Positions 44,596 to 54,240 are shown, counted from the stretch's first letter. The stretch is DNA of 64,000 bases from an uncultured Lachnospiraceae bacterium (GCA_934394565.1 CAKRQV010000008.1:62001-126000), one strand, 5' to 3'. Notes: a model not told the origin generated them from the letters alone. A program made the numbers and translations.

Positions 44596-46401
44596 TCAGG
44601 CGATCAGTGTAAAGCCGGAAAGTGTAACCATGCCCGCAAAGATGGATGCCGGGATTACGCCTACCCAGATATTACCATACTTACGATACAGATATGTCAG
44701 AACACCTGTTGTTCCGCCCATCATATAGCAGTAACCAAAAGCAAAATCGAGAGCACCACAGCTGGTATTTTTTCCTGTGCCATAAACATCAATCTGCGGA
44801 ATCAGTGTTGTACCGTCTCCGATCAGCATACTTCCACCATACTGAATCAGTAAAAGGACAAACAATGCACTGGCTGTCATGCAGGTATTTACTGCAACAG
44901 CAATCCACATATCTTTTTTCTCATTACCTGTAGACGGTAACACACGCTGGCTCATATTGCCGACAAACATAACAAAGAAAATGATCAGCACATACGGTAT
45001 AGCACGAACAATACGCATCGGTGATATTTTAAGGTAAGTTGACAGATTCCATACCTGGTAATTGATACCGGCAAAGCCTTCGATCAGCCACAGCCAGACA
45101 AAAACAAATGTAACAGCGATCAGACCGAGCAGCAGACCTTTCGCCGGTTTGCTCCAGTCAATCCTTACTTCATCCTCTCCACCGAGAGCAAAATCAGAAA
45201 TACGAACCGGCTGTCCTGCCTTTTTCTTCTTTCTGACGCCAATCACCATACGGACAATACCGATAAGAGCAAGTACAATCAGCCATCCCATAATACCATT
45301 CAGATTTGTAGATGTCAGGAATTTGCTCCATACTGTTCCCGCACCTGTCCATTTCATAATATAAGCTGACACATGAACAAAGATCACTGCCGGGATAATA
45401 AGAGAAAACAGGAAATCCAAAATCCATGCCTTAGCACCTTTACGTGGCTCTTTTGCCGGAACTGCATTGGCTGCACTGTTGAAGAACTCTATCTGCATCA
45501 GCAGGTTGATGATAGATGCCAGCCAAAACAGCATAGTTATGCAGGCAATACCGGAAAACAGCTGCTGCGGCAGCCATGCTGTGTCTGTAACAGCCCTCTG
45601 GATTGGGTCAGTATTTACCGTACCCTCATAGGAAAGAATCTGTTCGATCGTAGCACCACTGATGTTTCCTGTCTGATGGAGTGTTCCGTCAATTACCGCA
45701 TAACGGAAAATACCGCCTCTCCACTCATAGTCTGTACCCGGCTGCAGATCGGCAATACCGGAAATTTCGCTCATATACTGGCGACAGGCTTCGATGTCAC
45801 CAACTAAAAAGCCATCATACTGATCTGCCGTTGATTTGATCATGCAGTAATTTGTCTGGATCTGATCAATCCCTCCGGCAAGCTTCATCATAAACGGTCC
45901 GAAAACCTCACAAATACTGTTGATACTTTCCGGCATAGCCTCATAAGTCTGCAAAGTCGTCTGTGTACCGGCAGAATATCCGATCAGATTCACTTTATCC
46001 TTTTCTACATAAGAAAGACTGTTTGCATATTCCGCTACTGTAATCGCCTGGAGGCTTCTGTCAACAGAAGGATCTGACTCTCCGCCACCCTGCAGATCCG
46101 GTGACAAAACAACATATCCTCTTCTGGCCAGTTCCATACTCCATGTGTCATTAGAGTGTGCATGGTTGGAACGGCCGTGATAAATGACAGCTACCGGTGC
46201 CGGTGTATCATCCGTAGCATTTTGGGGAATGTAAATCAGTGTGCTGATCGTACTGCCATCTTTTCCTGTCAGATACAGTCTTTCGATCTTTACTTTTCCC
46301 CAGTTTGTCTGAAATCCCCAGATCAGCACAGAGCAGATAAGCAGGATTGCCATGCAGCCCGCAAAGAAACGGACAGCACCCTTTGCATTGTTTTGTTTCA
46401 T
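44596..46401 (-). CDS. Alpha/beta hydrolase fused to a polytopic membrane domain
   Basis: A 601-residue protein with an unusual two-part layout. After an N-terminal membrane anchor (about 11-30) comes an alpha/beta hydrolase domain (about 40-260) with the strand VAVIYHGRSNHAH, the sequence YVVLSPDLQGGGESD and the nucleophile elbow LIGYSAGTQTT (Gly-Tyr-Ser-Ala-Gly, about residue 144). From about 275 to the end there are seven or eight membrane helices, with Arg/Lys-rich loops between them. The hydrolase part should lie outside the membrane. The substrate is unknown; a lipid or xenobiotic ester is possible. The gene is controlled by an operator overlapping its promoter and is followed by a TetR gene, an arrangement typical of inducible detoxification or lipid-modifying functions. 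Confidence 0.8.
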   Translation of the reverse strand: MKQNNAKGAVRFFAGCMAILLICSVLIWGFQTNWGKVKIERLYLTGKDGSTISTLIYIPQNATDDTPAPVAVIYHGRSNHAHSNDTWSMELARRGYVVLSPDLQGGGESDPSVDRSLQAITVAEYANSLSYVEKDKVNLIGYSAGTQTTLQTYEAMPESINSICEVFGPFMMKLAGGIDQIQTNYCMIKSTADQYDGFLVGDIEACRQYMSEISGIADLQPGTDYEWRGGIFRYAVIDGTLHQTGNISGATIEQILSYEGTVNTDPIQRAVTDTAWLPQQLFSGIACITMLFWLASIINLLMQIEFFNSAANAVPAKEPRKGAKAWILDFLFSLIIPAVIFVHVSAYIMKWTGAGTVWSKFLTSTNLNGIMGWLIVLALIGIVRMVIGVRKKKKAGQPVRISDFALGGEDEVRIDWSKPAKGLLLGLIAVTFVFVWLWLIEGFAGINYQVWNLSTYLKISPMRIVRAIPYVLIIFFVMFVGNMSQRVLPSTGNEKKDMWIAVAVNTCMTASALFVLLLIQYGGSMLIGDGTTLIPQIDVYGTGKNTSCGALDFAFGYCYMMGGTTGVLTYLYRKYGNIWVGVIPASIFAGMVTLSGFTLIA

Positions 46402-46448
46402 ATTCCCTCTCCTTTTTTATACGTCTGTTCTCCTTTTTTAAAAAAACG

Positions 46449-46482
46449 TAACGTGTTATGCTATTCAAAAGATAACACGTTA
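46449..46482. promoter_or_regulatory. Operator dyad for the alpha/beta hydrolase gene
   Basis: TAACGTGTTAT and ATAACACGTTA are perfect 11-bp inverted arms separated by 12 bases. The dyad covers the -10 box of the gene's promoter, so a bound repressor would block transcription. The TetR protein encoded at 43775-44371 is the natural candidate. Confidence 0.75.
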
Positions 46483-46497
46483 TGTTTTTTTTCGCAA
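46469..46497 (-). promoter_or_regulatory. Promoter of the alpha/beta hydrolase gene
   Basis: On the minus strand TTGCGA, 17 bp and TATCTT, the latter inside the dyad described at 46449-46482. Confidence 0.6.
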
Positions 46498-46584
46498 CCT
46501 GAGTTTTGTTAATTTCATCACAAACTTTTCTGTAAAATATTGTGCACTTTGCCATCTTCTCTGCACAAAATATAATTCCATACG

Positions 46585-46623
46585 AAAAGAGCCGGGCATG
46601 ATCTCTCATACCCGGCTCTTTTA
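46585..46623 (-). terminator. Terminator of pckA
   Basis: AAAAGAGCCGGG pairs with CCCGGCTCTTTT around a short AT-rich loop, with T residues on both sides. Confidence 0.88.
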
Positions 46624-46644
46624 CCAAGCTTTATTATTAACTGA

Positions 46645-48249
46645 TTATCTCTGCGGACCAGCAGCAACCAGTGCTTTACCAGCCTCGTTACCTTCGTATT
46701 TCTTGAAGTTCTTGATGAATCTGTCAGCCAGATCCTCAGCTTTCTTCTGCCATTCGGAAGCATCAGCATATGTGTCACGCGGATCCAGGATACCTGTATC
46801 TACGCCAGTCAGCTCTGTCGGAACTTCCAGATTGAACATCGGGATCTTCTTTGTCGGAGCTTTGTTGATGTCACCGCTCAGGATAGCATCGATGATACCA
46901 CGTGTATCTTTGATGGAGATACGTTTTCCGGTACCGTTCCAGCCTGTGTTAACCAGGTAAGCCTTGGCACCGTTAGCTTCCATCTTCTTAACCAGCTCCT
47001 CAGCATATTTTGTCGGATGCAGCTCCAGGAAAGCCTGTCCGAAGCATGCGGAGAAGGTCGGTGTCGGCTCTGTGATACCGCGCTCTGTACCAGCCAGCTT
47101 AGCTGTGAAACCGCTCAGGAAGTAATACTGTGTCTGCTCCGGAGTCAGGATAGATACCGGCGGCAGTACACCGAATGCATCTGCAGAAAGGAAGATAACC
47201 TCCTTAGCAGCCGGTGCAGCGGAAATCGGGCGAACGATATTCTGAATGTGATCGATCGGGTAAGAAACACGTGTGTTATCTGTAACGCTCTTATCGTTGA
47301 AATCGATCTTGCCGTCTTTGTCCAGAGTTACGTTCTCTAACAGAGCGTTTCTCTTGATAGCATTGTAGATATCCGGCTCGGACTCTTTGTCCAGGTTGAT
47401 AACTTTAGCGTAGCATCCACCTTCGAAGTTGAATACGCCGTTGTCATCCCAACCGTGCTCATCATCACCGATCAGGAGACGCTTCGGATCTGTAGACAGA
47501 GTAGTCTTACCTGTACCGGACAGACCGAAGAAGATAGCTGTGTTTTCGCCGTTTAAGTCTGTGTTAGCGGAGCAGTGCATGGAAGCAATACCCTTCAGCG
47601 GCAGGTAGTAGTTCATCATAGAGAACATACCTTTCTTCATCTCACCGCCGTACCATGTGTTAACGATAACCTGCTCACGGCTTGTGATGTTGAACATAAC
47701 AGCTGTCTCAGAGTTCAGACCCAGCTCTTTATAATTCTCAACTTTAGCTTTGGAAGCATTGTAAACGATGAAATCCGGCTCGAAGTTTGCCAGTTCTTCC
47801 TCAGTAGGTTTGATGAACATGTTTGTTACAAAGTGTGCCTGCCAAGCTACCTCAACGATGAAACGGATAGCCATACGTGTATCTTTGTTGGCACCACAGA
47901 AAGCATCGACAACGAACAGTCTCTTATTGGACAGCTCTTTCTTTGCCAGATCCTTTACAGCGTCCCATGCTTCCTGAGAAGCCGGATGGTTATCGTTTTT
48001 GTATTCATCGGATGTCCACCATACAGTATCTTTGGAGTTCTCATCCATAACGATATATTTATCTTTCGGGGAACGTCCTGTATAGATACCTGTCATTACG
48101 TTAACTGCACCCAGTTCGCTCTCCTGACCAACCTCAAAGCCTTCCAGACCTGCTTTGGTCTCTTCCTCGAACAGCATCTCGTAAGATGGATTGTGTACAA
48201 TCTCAGTAGTTCCGGTAATGCCATACTGTGTTAAATTGATTTCTGCCAT
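46645..48249 (-). CDS. pckA: Phosphoenolpyruvate carboxykinase (ATP)
   Basis: A 534-residue ATP-type PEP carboxykinase. Features are GIYTGRSPKDKYIV (about 56), the kinase loop FFGLSGTGKTTLS (about 238) and the metal site IGDDEHGWDDNGVFNFEGGCY (in part). It interconverts oxaloacetate plus ATP with PEP, CO2 and ADP. In anaerobes it may run toward oxaloacetate, feeding succinate or gluconeogenesis. The start MAEINLTQYG with GGAGG upstream is used; the longer frame to 48399 runs through the leader. The gene has its own promoter at 48408-48435. Confidence 0.97.
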   Translation of the reverse strand: MAEINLTQYGITGTTEIVHNPSYEMLFEEETKAGLEGFEVGQESELGAVNVMTGIYTGRSPKDKYIVMDENSKDTVWWTSDEYKNDNHPASQEAWDAVKDLAKKELSNKRLFVVDAFCGANKDTRMAIRFIVEVAWQAHFVTNMFIKPTEEELANFEPDFIVYNASKAKVENYKELGLNSETAVMFNITSREQVIVNTWYGGEMKKGMFSMMNYYLPLKGIASMHCSANTDLNGENTAIFFGLSGTGKTTLSTDPKRLLIGDDEHGWDDNGVFNFEGGCYAKVINLDKESEPDIYNAIKRNALLENVTLDKDGKIDFNDKSVTDNTRVSYPIDHIQNIVRPISAAPAAKEVIFLSADAFGVLPPVSILTPEQTQYYFLSGFTAKLAGTERGITEPTPTFSACFGQAFLELHPTKYAEELVKKMEANGAKAYLVNTGWNGTGKRISIKDTRGIIDAILSGDINKAPTKKIPMFNLEVPTELTGVDTGILDPRDTYADASEWQKKAEDLADRFIKNFKKYEGNEAGKALVAAGPQR

Positions 48250-48643
48250 TTTACATGAACCTCCATTATAAAATTTAATAACTGACCTATTCAGCCATAT
48301 CCACAGCAGTCCGCAAAACTGCTTTTGATATGCAGTGCGGCAAATGACACCGCATACGCAGGTCAATTCATCCGCATAGATGAACCCTAACTTGTTCACC
48401 CGTTGTCATTATACAGGAAACCGGAAAAAAATCAACAAATTCAGCGCATTTTTTTCGGCAATTTTAAAGATTTTACATTCTGTTTATGTTTATTCTGACA
48501 TATCCTTGCAAGAATTTTTGTTTAAACCTGCAAAAATATTGCTGTTTACCATATTTTGCCGCTGTTTTCCGACTACCTTACATTTCATCTCAGTCTCTCA
48601 CAGCAGAATTTCATACAAACCGTCGGTAACTCCATGCGTTTTG
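48250..48643. other. pckA leader and intergenic region upstream of dgt end
   Basis: The gap holds the pckA promoter, an unusually long pckA leader of about 150 bases, and an AT-rich stretch between the promoter and the dgt stop. The leader contains a TGCGG...CCGCA hairpin near 48330-48355. No gene is credible here, and no known riboswitch pattern was recognised. Confidence 0.55.
48408..48435 (-). promoter_or_regulatory. Promoter of pckA
   Basis: On the minus strand TTGATT, 16 bp and a perfect TATAAT, giving a transcription start near 48401. Confidence 0.7.
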
Positions 48644-50149
48644 TCACAAAATGCCATTCACTTCCTGATACAGATCCCGGGCAAAGCTGTCCGTCATGCC
48701 ACTGATATAATCCGTCACCAGATGCAGCCGCAGATACAGCTTTTCCTGCTCCGTTTTTCCGGCGGCATATTTATGGTAGACCTGCTTATAATTTTCCGAA
48801 ACAAGCTGTGTGATCTTATGCTCGATCATGCCCATCTTTTCGTCCGTATCATAGACCAGAAATGCCGGTACGAACCGTTCCAGAATATCATCCATCATTT
48901 TCCCCGCACCCAGCTCGATGCGAAGAATTGGCATGGACTCAAATGCATTACGAAAAGCAATATTGTGCAACGCCGCATGGATACCCTCGGCTCCAGTTCC
49001 GGTGAAAATATCCTGCTTCCACTCTCCGGCCATGATCTCATGGTAATGTCCAAGAAAGCCCCTGGTCGCACAGGACATCAGAAAGCTCTGCACCTTCACG
49101 AGCCAGTTTTGCACAGCATACAGTTTTGGTTCCTTGACACTGCGCCGCAAAGCCTTTTCATATTGCGCATCCAGTAACGCTGTGGCATCAAATACCTCCG
49201 TTGCCGGGAAAGCCGCCAGTTCCTCCGGAAGTTCCCGTTTCAGGATATCAAAGCTGATACAGCCTTTTTTATACGCATCCTCAATATCTGCCGTCAGATA
49301 GGCAATATCATCCGCTGCTTCCAGAATAAACGAAAGCGGATGGCGGCTGTCTCCCATCCCTGTCGCACCGGCAATCTCATGAAACAATTCTTCCTCACTG
49401 GCAAAGACACCGACCTTTTTTCTGGCAATATCCGCGCTGTTCACATCCACATGTTTCGCTGTTGTCGGATATTTCAGAATGGATGCCAGCAGGCCATACG
49501 TCAGATTCATGCCGTATTCACCCGTAAGAAAATGCAGCTTTGATACGACACGAAGTGCCTGGGCATTACCCTCAAACAGGTAAAAATCTGTCAGCATCTG
49601 TTCGTTTAAGATTTCTGTTACTGGTTGCCCTTTAAAACTATAATCTTTCAGATGCAGCTGAAACCATTCCCGGATCGAATCCTCGCCAAAATGACCAAAC
49701 GGCGGATTTCCAATATCATGGATCAGCCCGGCACATAACAGAATGTTGCAGAGATCATCCTTCATAGGATATGTAAAATCAGGATCCATATTCTCCCGCA
49801 GGATATATTCCGCGATATTCTGTCCCAGTGACTTGGCCAGTGAAGATACTTCCAGAGAATGTGTCAGTCTCGTGCGGATAAAATCGCTCTTATCCAGTGG
49901 AAATACCTGCGTCTTATCCTGCAGGCGGCGAAAGGATGCACTGCCGATGATCCGGTGATAATCCTTTTCAAATTCACTGCGCAGATCGATATTTCCCTCT
50001 AACGGGCAAAAGCTGCCAGAGGCAGCTTCCTTTTTGACATACGGATCCTGCATGGTTTTTGCAGCCCCATGCGGTTTAAATCCAGATATTTCATGATGCA
50101 CCGGATACACACCGGCACGTTTGGATGATAATAATGTTTTCCAGTTCAT
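48644..50149 (-). CDS. dgt: dNTP triphosphohydrolase (Dgt-like, HD domain)
   Basis: A 501-residue HD-domain protein. The metal motif is seen in TRLTHSLEVSSLAKSLG (His) and AGLIHDIGNPPFGHFGED (His-Asp), and the later SFILEAADDIAYLTADIEDA supplies another Asp. It cleaves dNTPs to deoxynucleosides and triphosphate. The start MNWKTLLSSKRAG is preferred because the open frame's earlier ATG (50188) lies inside the hairpin that ends thrC. A weak AGGT site precedes the ATG. Confidence 0.92.
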   Translation of the reverse strand: MNWKTLLSSKRAGVYPVHHEISGFKPHGAAKTMQDPYVKKEAASGSFCPLEGNIDLRSEFEKDYHRIIGSASFRRLQDKTQVFPLDKSDFIRTRLTHSLEVSSLAKSLGQNIAEYILRENMDPDFTYPMKDDLCNILLCAGLIHDIGNPPFGHFGEDSIREWFQLHLKDYSFKGQPVTEILNEQMLTDFYLFEGNAQALRVVSKLHFLTGEYGMNLTYGLLASILKYPTTAKHVDVNSADIARKKVGVFASEEELFHEIAGATGMGDSRHPLSFILEAADDIAYLTADIEDAYKKGCISFDILKRELPEELAAFPATEVFDATALLDAQYEKALRRSVKEPKLYAVQNWLVKVQSFLMSCATRGFLGHYHEIMAGEWKQDIFTGTGAEGIHAALHNIAFRNAFESMPILRIELGAGKMMDDILERFVPAFLVYDTDEKMGMIEHKITQLVSENYKQVYHKYAAGKTEQEKLYLRLHLVTDYISGMTDSFARDLYQEVNGIL

Positions 50150-50167
50150 ATCGTATACCTGTACTTG

Positions 50168-50210
50168 TATAAAATGACAGTTTCCCATGTTTCACACACA
50201 GGAAACTGTC
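50168..50210 (-). terminator. Terminator-like hairpin after thrC
   Basis: A perfect 10-bp stem GACAGTTTCC/GGAAACTGTC followed by ATTTTAT on the minus strand, located 20 bp past the thrC stop. Confidence 0.55.
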
Positions 50211-50229
50211 GGACGATAGCTTATGTAGT

Positions 50230-51717
50230 TTATACCTGCAGAAATGCCTTGACTGCAGCTTCCATACCATCGACTTCGCAAACCGTCTTGTGCAGTACTT
50301 CTGCACTGCGGATATCCTCGATAGCCTGCGGAATCTTTGTCTTGGAAATCTCTGACAGCTCATCGATCAGCTCGAAATCTGTCATGCTGTCATACTTTTT
50401 ATCAATGGCATCCATAACGCTTCTTGCAAATTTATACGGACTTGCGGTGGAAGCGATCAGCGTCTTAACGCCGTCGTTATGCTTCTCGTTATATGCCTTG
50501 CATACGGTAGCGGCTACTGCCGTATGCGTATCGATCACATAGCCGGTATTCTTGTACAGATCATGGATCGTCTCAGCCACCTCAGCCTCTGTCGCAAAAC
50601 CACCGACAAAATCCTTGAGCTTTTCTTTCATCTCGTCTGTGATCGTATAAGCGCCCTCTGTGGACAGCTCGCCCATCAGCTTGCGGTTTAAGGCTTCATC
50701 AGAACCGCCGATCAGATAGATCAGACGCTCCAGATTGCTGGAGATCAGGATATCCATGGACGGAGACGTTGTCAGGATAAAGTCACGCTTTCTGTCATAT
50801 GTACCCGTCTCAAAGAAATCGTACAGTACCTTATTCTCATTAGATGCACAGATCAGCTTCTCGATCGGTGTACCCATCTGCTTTGCATAGTATGCAGCAA
50901 GGATATTACCGAAGTTACCTGTCGGGACAACGACACGCATTGGATCACCAGCCTTTAACACACCTTTCTTAACCAGCTGTGCATAGGCATATACATAATA
51001 GGCAACCTGCGGGAACAGACGACCGATGTTGATGGAGTTTGCAGAAGAAAACTGGTATCCGGCAGCAGAAAGCTCCTCGGCCAGAGCCTTGTCGTTAAAC
51101 ATCTTCTTCACACCCGTCTGGGCATCGTCAAAATTACCCTTGATTGCTACAACATGCGTATTGGCTCCACGCTGTGTCACCATCTGTGCTTTCTGTACCG
51201 GGCTGACACCATCCTTCGGATAGAATACGATGATCTTTGTTCCCGGAACATCCGCAAAACCTGCCAGAGCAGCCTTACCGGTATCGCCAGAAGTCGCTGT
51301 CAGGATGACAATATCGTTCTTAATGTGATTTTTTCTTGCAGAAGTTGTCATCAGATGCGGCAGAATGGAAAGCGCCATATCCTTAAAAGCGATCGTAGCA
51401 CCATGGAACAGCTCCAAGTAATATACTCCTTCTGCCTCACGGATCGGTGCGATCTCCTCAGTATCAAACTTGGCATCATAAGCAGATGTAATACAATGCT
51501 TTAATTCTTCCTCTGTAAAATCGGTAAAGAAACGGCCCATCACTTCATAAGCCACTTCCTGATAACTCATCCTGGCCAGTTTTTCCATCGGCACGTCAAG
51601 CTGCGGCACCTGCACCGGCACAAACAGACCACCATCATCTGCCAGTCCCTTCAAGATCGCCTGGGAAGCTGTCACTGTCTCACCGTTACCTCTGGTACTC
51701 TTGTATAAAATCTCCAT
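50230..51717 (-). CDS. thrC: Threonine synthase
   Basis: A 495-residue PLP enzyme of the long threonine synthase class. The N-terminal segment is YKSTRGNGETVTASQAILKGL, the PLP lysine region FHGATIAFKDMALSILPHL (about 102-120), and TATSGDTGKAALAGFADVPG provides the phosphate-binding site. It makes threonine from O-phosphohomoserine. The start MEILYKSTRG has GAGGAG upstream. The gene stands alone, with no hom or thrB beside it. Confidence 0.96.
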   Translation of the reverse strand: MEILYKSTRGNGETVTASQAILKGLADDGGLFVPVQVPQLDVPMEKLARMSYQEVAYEVMGRFFTDFTEEELKHCITSAYDAKFDTEEIAPIREAEGVYYLELFHGATIAFKDMALSILPHLMTTSARKNHIKNDIVILTATSGDTGKAALAGFADVPGTKIIVFYPKDGVSPVQKAQMVTQRGANTHVVAIKGNFDDAQTGVKKMFNDKALAEELSAAGYQFSSANSINIGRLFPQVAYYVYAYAQLVKKGVLKAGDPMRVVVPTGNFGNILAAYYAKQMGTPIEKLICASNENKVLYDFFETGTYDRKRDFILTTSPSMDILISSNLERLIYLIGGSDEALNRKLMGELSTEGAYTITDEMKEKLKDFVGGFATEAEVAETIHDLYKNTGYVIDTHTAVAATVCKAYNEKHNDGVKTLIASTASPYKFARSVMDAIDKKYDSMTDFELIDELSEISKTKIPQAIEDIRSAEVLHKTVCEVDGMEAAVKAFLQV

Positions 51718-51894
51718 AACAAAGTCTCCTCTTTTTTGCTTTAGCATCGTAAACTCGCATTTGCGTATTATTGTAAATGTTTTAGTTAGAGAATGCAATT
51801 ATTTTTTATATGCAGAAGGATAATATTCCTGAAAATTATAAGAAACATGCTTTGCAGGTTCGAAACTTTTTTAGTTCATATGAAGATATACGAA

Positions 51895-51926
51895 GAGACC
51901 GATATGCCCTTTCGACATACCGGTCC
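51895..51926 (-). terminator. Hairpin after leuA, probable terminator
   Basis: GACCGGTATGTC pairs imperfectly with GGCATATCGGTC around a GAAA loop. The downstream U content is poor. Confidence 0.45.
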
Positions 51927-51939
51927 CACTCTCATCTCA

Positions 51940-53610
51940 TTATTCAGCCAGCAAAGCATTATTGATTGCATTCACCAATGCATCTACAGAAGCTCTGATA
52001 ATATCGGCATCGACACCGCTACCCCAGTGCAGCTTCTTTGCCTCATCTTCAATACCCACATAAGCGATAGCTCTCGAAGAAGAACTTCTCTCCAAAGCAT
52101 GCTCCTGATAGGTCACAAGATTATATTTCAGGCCATATGCCTCTTTCAGTGCATTGCTGACGGCATTCAGACGACCGTTACCGGCACATTCTGTATGCTT
52201 CTTCTCGCCATTGAACATAGAATCTACCATAGCCGTCATGCCGCCGTTGGCTTCCTGGCGATAGTGAATCTCTTCGATCTTAAGCGGACCAGCAATGTGC
52301 TCGAAAGTCTTTTTGTAGATCTCGAAGATTTCCTCCGGCTGCAGTTCCTTGTGGCTGACATCGGAAACACCCTTGGCGGCGTAGCCCATGGCCTCGCGCA
52401 TCTTTGCCGGCAGACAGAGACCGAATTTTGTCTCCAGAATGTAGCCGACACCGCCCTTACCGGACTGGCTGTTGATACGGATGACGTCGGCATCGTAGTT
52501 ACGGCCAACATCATGCGGATCGATCGGCAGATACGGTACAGTCCAGTGCTCTGGATTCTTCTCCTCGATCCACTTCATACCCTTGGCGATGGCATCCTGA
52601 TGGGAACCGGAGAAAGCAGCAAAGACAAGTTCGCCGCTGTACGGGGAACGCTCGTTGACCTTCATGCCTGTATATTTCTCATATTCTTCTACGATGGACG
52701 GCATATCGGAGAAGTCAAGCTCCGGATCTACGCCCTGCATATACATATTCATGGCAACAGTGATGATATCCACGTTACCTGTACGCTCACCGTTTCCAAA
52801 CAGTGTACCCTCGACACGGTCAGCACCGGCCAGCATACCCATCTCCGTATCTGCCACGCCACAGCCACGGTCATTGTGCGGATGCTGGGAAATTTCTACG
52901 CTGTCACGGTAATGCATGTTTTTGCTCATGTATTCGATCTGGCTTGCATAGACATGCGGCATGGAAAGCTCAACGGTTACCGGCAGATTGATGATGGCCT
53001 TGCGGTCCGGTGTCGGCTGCCATACATCAAGAACAGCATTGCAGACCTCCAGAGCGTATTCCGGCTCTGTTCCGGTGAAGCTCTCCGGAGAATATTCAAA
53101 GCGGTAGTTGGCTCCCTCTTCCTCAGTCAGCTTTTTCAGAAGCCTTGCACCCTCTACAGCGATCTCCAGGATATGCTGTTTATCCTTTTTAAATACCTGC
53201 TCACGCTGTGCCAGAGAGGTGGAATTGTATACATGTACAATAGCGTTCTTGCAGCCCTTCAGACCTTCAAATGTTCTCTTAATGATATGTTCACGAGCCT
53301 GGGTCAGTACCTGGATCGTTACATCGTCCGGGATCAGGTTCTGCTCGATCAGTGTACGGAGGAAGATAAACTCGGTATCGGAAGCTGCCGGGAAACCAAC
53401 CTCGATCTCTTTGAAGCCAACCTTGCAAAGGAGCTTGAAGAAAGCTACCTTCTGGTCAAGACTCATCGGAATTACCAGTGCCTGGTTCCCGTCTCGAAGA
53501 TCAACACTGCACCACTTCGGTGCTTTTTCTACATATTCTTTCTTAGCCCAGTCCATGCACTCGACCGGCGGCATAAAATACTGTCTCTTATACTTTTTGT
53601 GATTCATCAT
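51940..53610 (-). CDS. leuA: 2-isopropylmalate synthase (LeuA2 type)
   Basis: A 556-residue enzyme of the longer 2-isopropylmalate synthase class. The DRE-TIM signature is SVDLRDGNQAL (about 34-44), GFKEIEVGFPAASDTEF follows, the His pair is SQHPHNDRGCGVADTEMG, and a C-terminal LeuA regulatory domain (about 430-556) should bind leucine. It joins acetyl-CoA and 2-oxoisovalerate in leucine synthesis. The ATG is preceded by AGGAGG. The leader upstream is a T-box, giving control by uncharged leucine tRNA. Confidence 0.96.
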   Translation of the reverse strand: MMNHKKYKRQYFMPPVECMDWAKKEYVEKAPKWCSVDLRDGNQALVIPMSLDQKVAFFKLLCKVGFKEIEVGFPAASDTEFIFLRTLIEQNLIPDDVTIQVLTQAREHIIKRTFEGLKGCKNAIVHVYNSTSLAQREQVFKKDKQHILEIAVEGARLLKKLTEEEGANYRFEYSPESFTGTEPEYALEVCNAVLDVWQPTPDRKAIINLPVTVELSMPHVYASQIEYMSKNMHYRDSVEISQHPHNDRGCGVADTEMGMLAGADRVEGTLFGNGERTGNVDIITVAMNMYMQGVDPELDFSDMPSIVEEYEKYTGMKVNERSPYSGELVFAAFSGSHQDAIAKGMKWIEEKNPEHWTVPYLPIDPHDVGRNYDADVIRINSQSGKGGVGYILETKFGLCLPAKMREAMGYAAKGVSDVSHKELQPEEIFEIYKKTFEHIAGPLKIEEIHYRQEANGGMTAMVDSMFNGEKKHTECAGNGRLNAVSNALKEAYGLKYNLVTYQEHALERSSSSRAIAYVGIEDEAKKLHWGSGVDADIIRASVDALVNAINNALLAE

Positions 53611-53819
53611 AACTCGTGTCCTCCTGATTTTTCTTAAATTACTATGGCTATTGTATTCGTTACGGTAAATACTGTGACGCTGCCATTTCTCCCGGCAAAA
53701 GTTTTCATCTCTGGTTTCGATACAAAAGAAACTGAAAAAGGATCCTCTGAACCATTTTTCGTATGTATGGCAACTAAAAACATTTCAGCTTTACTATCGA
53801 ATACATATTGAACAAAAAG

Positions 53820-54118
53820 AAAAAGCCCTCCGTCTGCGCCAGGTCAAACCTGCAGAGACGAAAGACTAAGGATGTCCTCGCGGTACCACTCTGTTTTATG
53901 ATCGAAATCATACTCTCTATGAAATACGGATTTAAAATCGATATCTCCCCCGCTATAACGGTCGGGCTCCGTCTGCGTCTACTTTTCTGTTAGAATTTCG
54001 GGCAGCCACTCCAAGGTCAGTTCCCAGTTCTCCATCCGCTGTTTCTCATCAGCCAACAGCTTTCTGTATGCCGGATGAACAGGTACTACTCCTCTTCAAC
54101 GCTTTTTCTTTTTATCTT
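53820..54118 (-). promoter_or_regulatory. T-box leader (probably tRNA-Leu) of leuA
   Basis: On the minus strand it carries AGAGTGGTACCGCGAGG (53876-53892), the T-box pattern. A terminator stem CGTCTCTGC.../GCAGACG with TTTTTC lies at 53822-53865. Stem I contains GGGAACTGACCTTGG; CTG at 54018-54020 is a candidate leucine specifier, with CTT as an alternative. The leader is followed by about 200 bases with no further feature before leuA, so the 53611-54250 gap is otherwise empty apart from its promoter and the MATE terminator. Confidence 0.88.
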
Positions 54119-54123
54119 TGTCA

Positions 54124-54152
54124 AAAATAGCATGAACGGGGAAAAATGTCAA
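54124..54152 (-). promoter_or_regulatory. Promoter of the leuA T-box leader
   Basis: On the minus strand a perfect TTGACA, 17 bp and TATTTT. Confidence 0.8.
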
Positions 54153-54196
54153 CCGATTCCCCTCGTTTTTCTGAAAAAAATATGCTCAGGGCTCTC

Positions 54197-54240
54197 TTGC
54201 AAAATTAAATTCCACCCCTCTGTGGAATTTAATTTTGCAA
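54197..54240 (-). terminator. Terminator-like hairpin after the MATE gene
   Basis: A perfect 19-bp stem TTGCAAAATTAAATTCCAC with its complement and a 6-base loop. It is AT-rich and lies 10 bp past the MATE stop codon. Confidence 0.65.

Noticed and set aside
46506..46523. TTGTTAA-TTTC-ATCACAA, a second Rex-like site
   Set aside because: Only 12 of 14 fixed positions match and the downstream hydrolase has no obvious redox link; probably chance.
51793..53637. Plus-strand open frame of 614 codons
   Set aside because: It runs antisense to leuA, lacks a ribosome site and has a His/Cys-rich, unprotein-like composition; leuA on the other strand is unmistakable.
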